This document shows, in pieces, positions 42,411 to 51,418 of a DNA stretch of 64,000 bases. A model generated the notes under the pieces. That model did no database searches. It had not been told where the DNA came from and saw only the letters and a list, made by a program, of their open reading frames with translations. Source of the stretch: Clostridiales bacterium (GTDB lineage: Bacteria; Bacillota; Clostridia; Christensenellales; Borkfalkiaceae); the NCBI GenBank assembly GCA_015055505.1, contig SVIB01000003.1:1-64000 (forward strand). The letters are read 5' to 3'. How positions within the stretch are numbered: the stretch's first letter is position 1; each line of letters starts with the position of its first letter. The position numbers and the translations under genes were made by a program.

Positions 42411-43019
42411 TTAATTTTGATTTTTAGAGTCGAGTGAACTACTTGCTAATTTTGTCGTTGAACGGATATATAAAACAGTTTTTTCTTTAATGGTCGTTTT
42501 AGTGTATTTTAAAGTTTTTGTAAGATTGATTAAAAGATTTATAGCAGAAGTTGCAATGTTGGTAAATGAATAATAAAAGGTTGTAAGGTTTGACGAGATA
42601 GGAATAACTGTGTCTAATTGGTCGTAGCCGATAATACCTACTTGTTCGGGGATTTTTAAACCATTATGTTTAAGCAGGCTAAAAAGGTGTTCAGCAATCA
42701 AGTCGTGGTAGCAAAAAACGCCTACTCGCTTTGGTAAAGAATTTTTAATTTCTGCGTAAACACGTCCGTTAGCAAAAGTATCTATCGCATTGAATAGTAA
42801 GAATTGCTCATCTTTAAAATCAATTCCATTTGCTTTGAGATAATCAATAAATCCTGAAAATCTAAGCGACGGAGTTTTTGCCGTTCCGCATAAATACAGT
42901 TTTTCGTAGCCACATTCAAGTAAATGCTTTGCCGCTTGTTTTCCGGCAGAGTAGTTGTCGGAGTGGATTAAACTTGCATCTTGGAATGGCGCAGAAGAAG
43001 ATATGAAAACGGTAGGAAT
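42411..43019 (-). pseudogene. LacI-family regulator, N-terminus missing
   Basis: The track shows only the last 96 residues, but the minus frame is open upstream to about 43019 and encodes a LacI-type sensor domain. VIPTVFISSSAPF at the break is followed by IHSDNYSAGKQAAKHLLECGY, VFCYHDLIAEHLFSLL and VGIIGYDQLD. About 200 residues are present. The DNA-binding HTH and the first part of the sensor domain are absent; instead the sequence changes at about 43005-43020 into the end of a solute-binding protein gene on the opposite strand. It cannot work as a repressor as assembled. Deletion or a misassembly are both possible. Confidence 0.8.
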
Positions 43020-43238
43020 AACCTTGGTGACAATCCTTATATTTTCAAGAATTACGCATATTTTGACGAAATGGGTTGGGAGTGGAGTTGTACGACTTCC
43101 GATGGAAAAACCTTAAACAATCCTTTAAACCATTTTAAAGATAAAGAAATGTCGTCTTTGACGGTTAAAGATTATTTAACCGCTTTACTTAATACGGGAA
43201 AGGAAGATTGGAAGAAGATTTATTCGGGTAATAACTAA
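43005..43238 (+). pseudogene. ABC sugar-binding protein, C-terminal fragment
   Basis: About 76 residues (YENGRNNLGDNPYIFKNYAY onward) with the look of the C-terminal end of a CUT1-type extracellular solute-binding protein, directly followed by two CUT1 permease genes (TAATG overlap). The 42981 TTG start of the track belongs to the LacI remnant. The signal peptide and most of the binding domain are missing. The 15-nt word TATGAAAACGGTAGG at the junction makes sense both as binding protein (YENGR) and, reversed, as LacI (PTVFI). This suggests a recombination at short homology. Confidence 0.75.
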
Positions 43239-44161
43239 TGAAATCAGTATTAAATAATATCAAGGCAAAGCATGCGGGCAAAAAAAATACTTATATTTTT
43301 ATGTTTGCAATGCTTTGCATCCCTATATTGTTCTTTTTGGTATTTAACCTTGGAGTTAAGGTAAACTCCGTGTTATTATCTTTAAAACAATATGATAGAG
43401 GTGATTATAAATTGTGGGGTTTTGGAAACTTTAAACAAGTTTTTTATGATTTGTCAAATAACTACGAAGTAAAAGCGGCTACTAAAAATTCAATTATTTT
43501 TTATGGCGTAAATATGCTTGTCATTTTACCGCTTTCAGTATTCACATCATACTTTGTTTATAAGAAAATCCCAGGTGCAGAGTTTTTTAAAATAATGTGC
43601 TATTTGCCACAAATGGTGTCGGCGATAGTTATGACGTTAATGTTTAAATATCTCGTAGATAAATTACTTCCAAAGGTATATATTGCACTAGGGCAACAAG
43701 CGCCAAACGTTTTTATTGACGGAACTAAATTAGGCGTAATGATTGCGTATAATATTTGGGTGGGTATAGGCACAAATATTATTTTATCGCTCGGAGCAAT
43801 GTCAAGAATTCCCGATCAACTAATTGAAGTTGGAGAACTTGAAGGAATTTCTCTTTGGAAAGAATTTTGGATGATAACTTTTCCCCTTATTTTCCCAACG
43901 ATAACCGTATTTATCGTAACCGGCGTTGCAGGGTTATTTACAAACCAAGCGTACGTTTACAATTTTTACGGTGATTTTGCACCCGAAGATATAGGCACTT
44001 TAGGCTACTTTATGTTTATTAAGGTTATAGGTAAGAATTCTTCACCGTCTTCTTATCCGTATGCAAGCGCATTTGGCGTGTTATTTACACTCATCGCTGC
44101 GCCTATAACGTTAGTCGTAAAGTATTTGCTTGAAAAATTTGGTCCTGAAGCGGAGTTTTAA
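43238..44161 (+). CDS. sugar ABC transporter permease (CUT1, UgpA/LplB-like)
   Basis: 307 residues with six membrane segments. The cytoplasmic EAA loop is GELEGISLWKEFWMITFPLIFPT (E..G....F..I..P). N-terminal KKNTYIFMFAMLCIPILFFLVFNL is typical of the MalF/UgpA group. It forms the membrane channel with the next permease; the ATPase (MsmX-like) is usually encoded elsewhere. The ATG overlaps the stop of the truncated binding protein. Without a complete binding protein the importer is unlikely to work unless another one substitutes. Confidence 0.9.
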   Translation: MKSVLNNIKAKHAGKKNTYIFMFAMLCIPILFFLVFNLGVKVNSVLLSLKQYDRGDYKLWGFGNFKQVFYDLSNNYEVKAATKNSIIFYGVNMLVILPLSVFTSYFVYKKIPGAEFFKIMCYLPQMVSAIVMTLMFKYLVDKLLPKVYIALGQQAPNVFIDGTKLGVMIAYNIWVGIGTNIILSLGAMSRIPDQLIEVGELEGISLWKEFWMITFPLIFPTITVFIVTGVAGLFTNQAYVYNFYGDFAPEDIGTLGYFMFIKVIGKNSSPSSYPYASAFGVLFTLIAAPITLVVKYLLEKFGPEAEF

Positions 44162-44172
44162 GGAGGAGATTT

Positions 44173-45042
44173 ATGAAAAAGAAAACGTTAAATTCATTTT
44201 TCTCTATATTCTTTTTTGTTTTATTGATTTTATATTGTATATCATTAATTTGTCCTTTTATCTGGACGTTTATAACGTCTTTAAAACAAAGATTAGAATA
44301 TATATCAAATCCCTTCGGTTTGCCAAAGAAATGGCTATTTTCTAACTACGTAGACGTTTTTGACGCTTTATCTGTTTCAATAAACGGTGTAAAAGAAATT
44401 AAGTTACCGCAATTGTTTTTGAACAGTTTAAGTTATTCAATAATTAGTGCGATCATTATCGTTTTTACAAACTGTGTAGTTGCTTACGTAGTCTCGAAAT
44501 ATCCTGGAAAAATTGCAAATATTATTTATGCGTTTGTCGTAGTAAATTTGATTTTACCCGTTGTAGGAACTTTGGCCGCAGAACTTCAAATAATGAACTT
44601 TTTGCGTTTTTATGACAATATGCTTGGAATCTTTTTAATGAAGATAAGTTTTGGCGGAACAAACTTCCTTATCTTCTACGCAATGTTTAAAAGTGTTAGT
44701 TGGACTTACGCAGAAGCAGCGTTTGTTGACGGAGCATCACACTTTAAAGTGTTTTTTGCAATTATGTTACCTATGGCAGTTCCAACTTTCTTTGCTTTAT
44801 CACTTATGCAATTTATTACTTATTGGAACGATTGGCAAGCGTCACTTATGTATTTCCCAAGTACGCCTACGGTTGCGTATGCTTTACACTCATTCCAATT
44901 CCCTGGAGCAGGAGCAAAAGTTACAGGCGTGCCGTATATTATGGCGGGATGTATTTTGGTTTCAATGCCAATAATTATCGTCTTTTTAATTTTTAGAAAC
45001 AAGATAATGGGATCTGTTTCTGTTGGTGGATTAAAAGGATAA
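44173..45042 (+). CDS. sugar ABC transporter permease (CUT1, UgpE/LplC-like)
   Basis: 289 residues with six membrane segments and an EAA loop, YAEAAFVDGASHFKVFFAIMLPMAVP (EAA---G---------I-LP). It is the partner of the preceding permease; the start follows AAGGAGGAG. The C-terminus ends GSVSVGGLKG, as in many MalG-type proteins. The import direction is inferred from the family. The sugar is not identifiable, but GH43/GH28/esterase neighbours point to plant cell-wall oligosaccharides. Confidence 0.9.
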   Translation: MKKKTLNSFFSIFFFVLLILYCISLICPFIWTFITSLKQRLEYISNPFGLPKKWLFSNYVDVFDALSVSINGVKEIKLPQLFLNSLSYSIISAIIIVFTNCVVAYVVSKYPGKIANIIYAFVVVNLILPVVGTLAAELQIMNFLRFYDNMLGIFLMKISFGGTNFLIFYAMFKSVSWTYAEAAFVDGASHFKVFFAIMLPMAVPTFFALSLMQFITYWNDWQASLMYFPSTPTVAYALHSFQFPGAGAKVTGVPYIMAGCILVSMPIIIVFLIFRNKIMGSVSVGGLKG

Positions 45043-45061
45043 TTGTTTTTAAGAGGACTTT

Positions 45062-46630
45062 ATGAAAAGAAAAATTAGAGTTATTTTTACTTTAATAATG
45101 GCGTTGTCGCTTGCTTTATGCGTGTTAACTGTTAATGCAGATGAAGGTGTAGAGCAAGAGGCTATTGTTACAATTGAAGACATTGTCACATCTAATGGGG
45201 GTGAAGTTTCTTTTAAGAAAATAGACCCTTATTACGACAATTATAATATAAATAGAGGGTCTAACACAATTGATACAAAAGGCTCTATAGATGAAGTTTT
45301 GGTTTTCTCAACAGAGTCGCCAAGTACCGTGTTTACTTTTAAAACTCATTTAAACCGTGACCATTTAACAAAATATTTCAATATTTTAGAGTGGTTTATC
45401 GTTCCAACAAATTTGCAAACTTTTGAAGAGTTTGGAATTAACGGGGCGGCGGACAGCGATTTTGAGTCTTTCGAAATAACGATAAAAGACGTTAATAATC
45501 CAAATAAATACGTTGTTTTTAGGACTTCTAATAGACCGGACTCGACCACTTATAGAAGTTCTGTTGCCGGACGTGCCGGGGCTAACGGACAGTCAGTTAA
45601 CGGATATACAGCCACCTTTATGGAAGTAGACCGAAATTGGGGTACGGCGCTTAAAGCAAGCCACGTAGGCTGTTTTGATGGAACGGACGGTGTCCCTGAA
45701 GGGTTTGACCCAATGCTACCACTCGGAGGATTTGTATCTCTTGACTATGAGGAAAAAACAGTTTATTCGGTAACGGGTAAAAATAAGGGTGAAAGAACTC
45801 TCGTAAGGGATTTAGATGAAGGTACGCATATGCTCGGTACTGATATTCCATGGACGGGGTTTGAATCTAAAGAACTTGAAGTTAGCATTAGATTTATAAA
45901 TATTACTTCAGGTAGAAAAGCATCCGTTGCGATATTAGGCTTTAACGGTGTCGATTTTACAAAGGGTGAAATAATTGACACCGTTGCGCCAACCGTTATA
46001 CAAAAATCTGAACTAAACGGCACTTTATTTGGTGAAGTTGGTAGACCTATGCCTATTATGGATTTCTATGCTTACGATTTATTAGACGGTTATATAAACG
46101 AAACTAGTAGTAGGGTTTATTATAATTATAATAAATCGGGACAAATAGAGTACGAAATAATTGGCGGTAAGTTTACTCCTGATAAGGCAGGAATTTACAG
46201 TATCGTAACGACTGCAAAAGATAGGTTTGGAAACGTAGGGAATACCGTTAGTCAGATAGAAATTAAACATATTATGCCCGAAATTGAAATAAGCCTTCAA
46301 GATGAACTAAACTCCAGTTATACCGTTGGCGAAAGTGTTGTTTTGCCAAAACTTAACGTTTACGGTGGAACTGTAAACAAAAATTATAGAGTGGAAGTTT
46401 ATTACGGTGATAAATTGCTTGATATGCGCGAAAATACCGTTAGTTTAGAAAAACAAGGGGTTTATACCGTGCGTTACGTCGTTTGGGATTATTACGGCCA
46501 AGAGTTTTACTTTGATTATTATCTAAATTCAACGCTTGGCGATAAACCAACGGTTGAATTCCCTCAAATGCCTGAAAACGTAGTTTTGGGAACAAAAGTC
46601 GAAATACCGCAATTTAAAGCAATAGATTAG
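45062..46630 (+). pseudogene. secreted Ig-like surface protein, C-terminally truncated
   Basis: 522 residues as read. The signal peptide MKRKIRVIFTLIMALSLALCVLTVNA is followed by a large N-terminal beta-rich domain (about 30-305). Two or more bacterial Ig/cadherin-like modules follow (DTVAPTVIQKSELNG..., PEIEISLQDELNSSY...). The frame stops in mid-module at EIPQFKAID*, within a 13-bp tandem duplication where the esterase remnant begins. No cell-wall anchor is reached, so the native protein was probably longer. The role was perhaps binding or sensing of glycans at the surface; this is inference from the neighbours. Confidence 0.7.
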
Positions 46631-46639
46631 AGCAATAGA
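46618..46639 (+). repeat. 9-bp direct repeat at a gene-fusion break point
   Basis: AGCAATAGA at 46618-46626 and again at 46631-46639 (period 13). The left copy ends the Ig-like protein frame (KAID), the right copy opens the esterase frame (RAID). Removing one period would join the two frames in phase. Confidence 0.7.
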
Positions 46640-47072
46640 CCTTTTACCTAATTTCCCACAATGCGACGTAAACGATATTATGATAACGGGAAGTTCTGGT
46701 GGAGGTACGGCTTCGTATTTTTGTGCGTGCTATGATGAAAGAATTAAACTTTCCGCTCCAAGTTGTGCTTTTTGCCCGTATCCGGAATCAATTATGGATA
46801 TTTATCATTGCGCTTGCAATTATATAAACGGAGCATATAGATATTTTGATATGCAAGATTTGGCAGTTTTAATTGCGCCGAGAAAACTATTGCTTGTAAA
46901 CGGTGAAAAGGATGAGATTTTCCCGATAGAAGGCGCTAAACGCGGTTATGAAACTGTTAAAAAGATATATAAAAAGGCAAAAAGTGAAAATAATTGTAAG
47001 TTGGTAATAACTCCTAAACACCATTATTGGTGTCCTGATATTGTTTGGGAAGAAATTAAAAAGTTTAGATAA
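46631..47072 (+). pseudogene. alpha/beta hydrolase (acetylxylan esterase-like), C-terminal half
   Basis: The frame is open from the stop at 46623-46625 and encodes RAIDLLPNFPQC then IMITGSSGGGTASYFCACYDERI. The latter is the nucleophile elbow (GSSGGG) of the dienelactone-hydrolase/acetylxylan-esterase group, later with LLLVNGEKDEIFPI (Asp) and TPKHHYWCPD (His). About 145 residues remain of an expected 330 or more. The lid and oxyanion-forming N-terminal half are missing, so activity is unlikely. The ATG at 46680 in the track is internal. It abuts the GH43 gene with no gap. Confidence 0.8.
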
Positions 47073-47912
47073 ATGTTAAAAAGAGAAGATATAAGAATTC
47101 GTGATCCGTTCGTGTTGGCGGATAAAGAAAGTAATACGTATTACGTTTACGGGACTACTGAACTTAAAGACGGCTTAAATGCAGGTAACAAGTTTTCCGT
47201 TTACGTATCTAAAGACCTTGAAAATTTTGAGGGCCCGTTTACCGTTTTTGACGGAAACGAAAACGGTTTTTGGGGAACTAAAGATTTTTGGGCGGCGGAA
47301 GTTCATAAATATAACGGGAAGTACTATTTATTCGGCAGTTTTAAAGCGGAAAATCACGTTAGAGCAAGTCAAATACTCGTAAGCGATTCTCCTCTTGGTA
47401 AATTTATACCTATATCGAAAAATCCGCAAACGGTAGACGGATGGGAGTGCTTGGACGGTACGCTTTACGTAGAAGACGGCGAGCCGTATTTAGTTTTTTG
47501 TCACGAGTGGACTCAATGTGGTATTGGTGAAATTTGGGCGGTTAAATTAACCAAAGATTTAAAGGAAAAAGACGGAGAGCCGTTTATGTTGTTTAAAGCA
47601 AGCGACAATAAAGAGGTTACGTCTTTTGACGCACAAAAAACTAAAATGGTTACAGACGGTCCGTTTTTGTTTAACGAGGATGGAAAGGTCAAAATGATTT
47701 GGTCAAGTTCTGCGCACGGAAGATACCTTGTATTGGAAGCCGTTGCAGACTCTTTAAAGGGAGAGTGGAAACATTTAAGTAGCCGTTTTGATTTTGACGG
47801 TGGACACGCTATGATTTTTACTGCGTTTGACGGTAAAAAATATTTTTCTTTGCACGCGCCAAACGTTCCGCCAAAAGAGAGAATGAAATTCGTTGAATAT
47901 AAAGAGAGATAA
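47073..47912 (+). CDS. glycoside hydrolase family 43-like enzyme
   Basis: 279 residues, consistent with a single five-bladed propeller domain. The general base Asp lies in IRDPFVL near the start, a second acidic blade is at WAAEVHKYNGKYYLFGSF, the transition-state Asp is in CLDGTLYVEDGEPYLVF, and TDGPFLFN follows. GH43 enzymes remove arabinose or xylose from hemicellulose and pectin. No signal peptide is present, so it probably acts on imported oligosaccharides. It begins directly at the stop of the esterase remnant; no separate promoter is seen. Confidence 0.87.
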   Translation: MLKREDIRIRDPFVLADKESNTYYVYGTTELKDGLNAGNKFSVYVSKDLENFEGPFTVFDGNENGFWGTKDFWAAEVHKYNGKYYLFGSFKAENHVRASQILVSDSPLGKFIPISKNPQTVDGWECLDGTLYVEDGEPYLVFCHEWTQCGIGEIWAVKLTKDLKEKDGEPFMLFKASDNKEVTSFDAQKTKMVTDGPFLFNEDGKVKMIWSSSAHGRYLVLEAVADSLKGEWKHLSSRFDFDGGHAMIFTAFDGKKYFSLHAPNVPPKERMKFVEYKER

Positions 47913-47913
47913 G

Positions 47914-49209
47914 ATGATTTTAAATGAGAACGTCAAAAATGCAATTAAAGAAAAGGATATAAAAAAATATTCTTACTTACTTATAGCGTTGTGTTGGATA
48001 GTTTACGCGTGTTCGTACATAGGTAAATTGGGTTATAATGCTAACATAATTCAGATAGAAAACGCTTTCAACATTTCGCATGCAGAATCGGGGACGGTAA
48101 GTTCGTTCTTCTTTTTTGCATACGGCGCAGGTCAAATTATAAACGGGCTTTTTTGTAAGAGATACAATCTTAAATACGTTGTTTTTGGCGGTCTTATATT
48201 ATCGGGTATTTCCAATATTTTAATAGGCGTTGTAACTAATTTTGAAATCGTTAAATATCTTTGGGTTATTAACGGTGGAGCGTTATCCGTGCTTTGGGTA
48301 AGTTTAATTAGATTTTTATCCGAGACGTTAGATAAAAAGTATATGTCAAAAGCCGTAGTCGTTATGGGAACTACCGTTGCTACGGGTACGTTTTTAGTTT
48401 ACGGGTTAAGTGCTCTGTTTGTTGCGTTAAAAGTATTTAAACTGATTTTCTTTATTGCAGGAATACTGTTACCGATTATTGCAATTACGTGGTTTATTTC
48501 ATCACCTATACTTGCGAAAAAAATAATAAGTGGACAAACGGCAAAAGGGATAGATTCGAAAGATTTAAACAAAGAAGAAACCGCTACAGAAACTAAACGC
48601 AAAGAAGGGATGAAAGACCTTTTAGGCGTATTTGTTATATTTGCAATTTTTGCAATAATGACGAATTTAATAAAAGACGGTTTGACAACTTGGGTTCCCA
48701 TAGTTTTAAAAGACGTTTACGGTTTACCGGATTACATAAGTATTTTATTGACGTTATTATTGCCACTTTGCGCAATATTTGGAGTTTCCGTTGTCGTTAT
48801 TTTAAATAAAAAAATTAAAAATTTTGTTTCAATTTGTACAATATTATTTACAGTTTCTTGTATTTTGATAGGCATTGTTATAACTATGTTGCATTTCAAT
48901 ATCTTTATTGTTGCCGTTATAAGTTTTGCTATAATTGCGTGTTCAATGCAAGGAACTAACAACCTAATAACAAGCGTAATGCCTCTTTACTGGAAAGATA
49001 AAACAAATTCAGGTATGGTAGCAGGTATTTTTAACGGTTGTTGTTATATTGGAAGTATGATAAGTTCTTATGGTTTAGGGCTTATAGCCGACTTGTACGG
49101 TTGGAATTTCGTTTTTTGGCTTTTATTTTTTGTTTGTTTCGTCGCAGTTGTGATAGGCATATCAGAATTTATTATAAGAGTAATAAAAGGTAAACAAAGA
49201 GGCAAATAA
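47914..49209 (+). CDS. MFS transporter (organophosphate/hexuronate-type)
   Basis: 431 residues from the ATG at 47914 (AAAGAGAGATAAG in front); the track start overlaps GH43. About 12 membrane segments with a central cytoplasmic loop (KEETATETKRKEG). The N-terminal CWIVYACSYIGKLGYNANI matches the GlpT/UhpT/ExuT-like side of the superfamily. It would import a monosaccharide, uronate or sugar phosphate. The gene is coupled to the next by a TAATGA overlap. Confidence 0.82.
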   Translation: MILNENVKNAIKEKDIKKYSYLLIALCWIVYACSYIGKLGYNANIIQIENAFNISHAESGTVSSFFFFAYGAGQIINGLFCKRYNLKYVVFGGLILSGISNILIGVVTNFEIVKYLWVINGGALSVLWVSLIRFLSETLDKKYMSKAVVVMGTTVATGTFLVYGLSALFVALKVFKLIFFIAGILLPIIAITWFISSPILAKKIISGQTAKGIDSKDLNKEETATETKRKEGMKDLLGVFVIFAIFAIMTNLIKDGLTTWVPIVLKDVYGLPDYISILLTLLLPLCAIFGVSVVVILNKKIKNFVSICTILFTVSCILIGIVITMLHFNIFIVAVISFAIIACSMQGTNNLITSVMPLYWKDKTNSGMVAGIFNGCCYIGSMISSYGLGLIADLYGWNFVFWLLFFVCFVAVVIGISEFIIRVIKGKQRGK

Positions 49210-49856
49210 TGAACTTAATGATTTTTGGGGATAGTTATTCAACGTATGAGGGCTATATACCTGAAGGGTATGGCACGTACTATTGTAAAAACGGCAGAGA
49301 AGACGGTGCGCCTGCCAGCAAAATTGATTTTGAAAATACATGGTGGGCGAAACTTATAGCCGATAAAGGTTATAATTTAGTCGTAAACGACAGTTGGACG
49401 GGGGCGACAATTTGCTACACGGGATATGACGGAGCAGATTGCTCTCAAACGAAGTCGTTTATACGCCGTTATCACAATATGTTAAGTAGCGGTTTTTTTG
49501 AAAAAAATCAAATAGATATGTTATTGCTTTTTGGCGCAACAAACGACAGTTGGGCAAACTCTCCGTTAGGCGAAGTAAAAACGGAGAATATCCTACGTGA
49601 CGATTTATATTTCGTGTTTCCTGCAATAACTTATTTATTACAAGAATTAAAAAGAGTTTTGCCACAAACAAAAATATATTTTATTATTAACGACGAATTG
49701 AAAGATGAGATAGTTAGCCATATCAAAAGCGAAACGAAAAGATTTGGGCTTGAAACTATTGAGTTGTCTGGAGTTGAAAAAGAAGGAGGGCATCCAACGG
49801 TTGAAGGTATGGACACCATATATAGGCAAGTAAAAAACTTTTTAGAAAAGGAGTAA
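49209..49856 (+). CDS. SGNH/GDSL-family hydrolase (esterase-like)
   Basis: 215 residues. Block I is MIFGDSYSTYEGY (nucleophile in GDSYS), a Gly-rich oxyanion block SWTGATICYTGYDG follows, block III is FGATNDSW, and the catalytic pair is near GGHPTVEGMD. No signal peptide. In a carbohydrate locus a deacetylase acting on acetylated sugars is plausible. Start overlaps the MFS stop. Three SGNH-type genes occur in this window (also 8.4 and 61.8 kb). Confidence 0.8.
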   Translation: MNLMIFGDSYSTYEGYIPEGYGTYYCKNGREDGAPASKIDFENTWWAKLIADKGYNLVVNDSWTGATICYTGYDGADCSQTKSFIRRYHNMLSSGFFEKNQIDMLLLFGATNDSWANSPLGEVKTENILRDDLYFVFPAITYLLQELKRVLPQTKIYFIINDELKDEIVSHIKSETKRFGLETIELSGVEKEGGHPTVEGMDTIYRQVKNFLEKE

Positions 49857-49859
49857 ATT

Positions 49860-50573
49860 ATGTGGGAAGGAAAAAATAAGGCTATAACCTTTAGTTTTGA
49901 CGATGGTGTAAGACAAGACAAAGTTTTAGTGGAAATTTTAAATAAATATGGATTAAAATCAACGTTTAATCTAAATTCGGCACTGCTTGGTTTAGAGCCA
50001 AAACTTGAGTGTAACGGCAGAATAGTTGACCATAGCAAAGTTCAGTTTTCCGAAGTTAAAGACTTATATAAGGGGCACGAAGTAGCCGTGCATACGTTAA
50101 CTCACGAGTTTTTACCAAGAATGTGCGAAGAAGCGATAGTTTATCAAGTTGAAAGGGATAGGCTTATTTTAAGTGATTTAGTAGGTTATGAAGTCGTTGG
50201 TATGGCATATCCTAACGGTGGGCAAAACAACGACGATAGAGTCGCTGAAATTATTAAAAGAAGAACAGGAGTAAAGTATTCACGAACTATAACTGCCACG
50301 GGTGAATTTTTACCACAAGAAAATTTATACCGTTTCAATCCTACCGTACATTTTGTAAATTTAAGCAAAATGAAGGAACTTTGGGAAAAGTTTATAAGTG
50401 AAGAAACCAAAGAAGATAGAGTTTTCTATATTTGGGGACACTCGTACGAAATAGATGCAGGACATTTGTCTTGGGAAGAATTCGACGATTTTTGCAAAAT
50501 GGTAAGCGGAAGAAAAGACGTGTTTTACGGCACGAATTCGGAAGTTTTGCTTAATCAAAAATTATATAAGTAG
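49860..50573 (+). CDS. polysaccharide deacetylase-like protein (CE4)
   Basis: 237 residues. The NodB-type motif 1 is ITFSFDDGVRQD (general base and metal Asp) and motif 2 is VAVHTLTHEF (metal His residues). It lacks a signal peptide, so it is a cytoplasmic member, which is less usual for CE4 peptidoglycan deacetylases. It begins 3 nt after the SGNH stop and is probably part of the same carbohydrate operon, removing acetyl groups from imported sugars. Confidence 0.85.
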   Translation: MWEGKNKAITFSFDDGVRQDKVLVEILNKYGLKSTFNLNSALLGLEPKLECNGRIVDHSKVQFSEVKDLYKGHEVAVHTLTHEFLPRMCEEAIVYQVERDRLILSDLVGYEVVGMAYPNGGQNNDDRVAEIIKRRTGVKYSRTITATGEFLPQENLYRFNPTVHFVNLSKMKELWEKFISEETKEDRVFYIWGHSYEIDAGHLSWEEFDDFCKMVSGRKDVFYGTNSEVLLNQKLYK

Positions 50574-50600
50574 ATTTTTAATCGTTAAAAGGAGATAAAA

Positions 50601-51398
50601 ATGAGATACGTAGTTGATCACGATTTGCATATTCATACCAACCTTTCAGTTTGTTCTGCAGACGAAGGGCAAATTCCTGACAGTATAATTAAAGAAGCCA
50701 AAGAGGCGGGTTATAAGCAAGTGGTTTTAACCGATCATTACTGGGATAAAGCCGTTATATCTAAAACGAGAGATGAGTTTTACGATATTCAAGATTACGA
50801 GCATCTTTGCAAGGCTTTGCCTTTACCAAAAGCAGAAGGCGTTGAGTTTTTATTTGGTTGCGAAACTGATATGGATAAAGAAAACGTTATCGGTATTCCA
50901 AAGGAAAGATACGACGATTTTGCCCTTATTTTAGTTCCTACAACGCACTTACATATGCACGCTGCTGACGTTACTAATTTTGATCCTGAATACCGTGCAA
51001 AATTATGGGTAGAAAGGCTTGAATGCGTGTTAAATGCAGATTTGCCATTCTATAAGGTGGGAATTCCCCATTTGACTTGTGGGCTTACAAATAGAAGTAC
51101 GGAAGAAAACTGGCGCAAGACCTTTGATTTTATACTTAAAAAAGATTTACACAGATTGTTTACCAAGGCTGCAAGTTTGGGGGTTGGTATTGAACTTAAC
51201 CGCGATGATATCAAACGTATATTAAACACGGACGTTAAATATTTTGACGTATATAAAATAGCCAAAGAGTGTGGCTGTAAGTTTTATATGGGAAGTGACG
51301 CGCATTCTCGTGGCGTTTCAAAAAATGCTAGAGAATATTTTGAAAAAGCAGTTGACTATATAGGACTTGAAGAAAGCGATAAGTTTTTAATAAGGTAA
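50601..51398 (+). CDS. PHP-domain metal-dependent phosphoesterase-like protein
   Basis: 265 residues. N-terminal DHDLHIHTNLSVCSAD carries the first metal ligands (HxH), then VVLTDHYWD and GCETDMD; a late HSRG region (GSDAHSRG) completes the site. The family hydrolyses phosphomonoesters such as histidinol phosphate or sugar phosphates. A GGAGATAAAA site precedes the start. The role in this locus is perhaps a sugar phosphate phosphatase. Confidence 0.82.
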   Translation: MRYVVDHDLHIHTNLSVCSADEGQIPDSIIKEAKEAGYKQVVLTDHYWDKAVISKTRDEFYDIQDYEHLCKALPLPKAEGVEFLFGCETDMDKENVIGIPKERYDDFALILVPTTHLHMHAADVTNFDPEYRAKLWVERLECVLNADLPFYKVGIPHLTCGLTNRSTEENWRKTFDFILKKDLHRLFTKAASLGVGIELNRDDIKRILNTDVKYFDVYKIAKECGCKFYMGSDAHSRGVSKNAREYFEKAVDYIGLEESDKFLIR

Positions 51399-51418
51399 GT
51401 TTATCTAAATAGAAAGAA

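Noticed and set aside
42981-43238. Independent 85-residue gene starting at the TTG at 42981
   Set aside because: The first part (MEWRRRRYENG) is the reverse complement of LacI coding sequence; only the later part is the solute-binding protein end.
45346-46300. Minus-strand ORFs opposite the Ig-like protein
   Set aside because: No start sites or family resemblance; the plus strand has a signal peptide and Ig-like modules.
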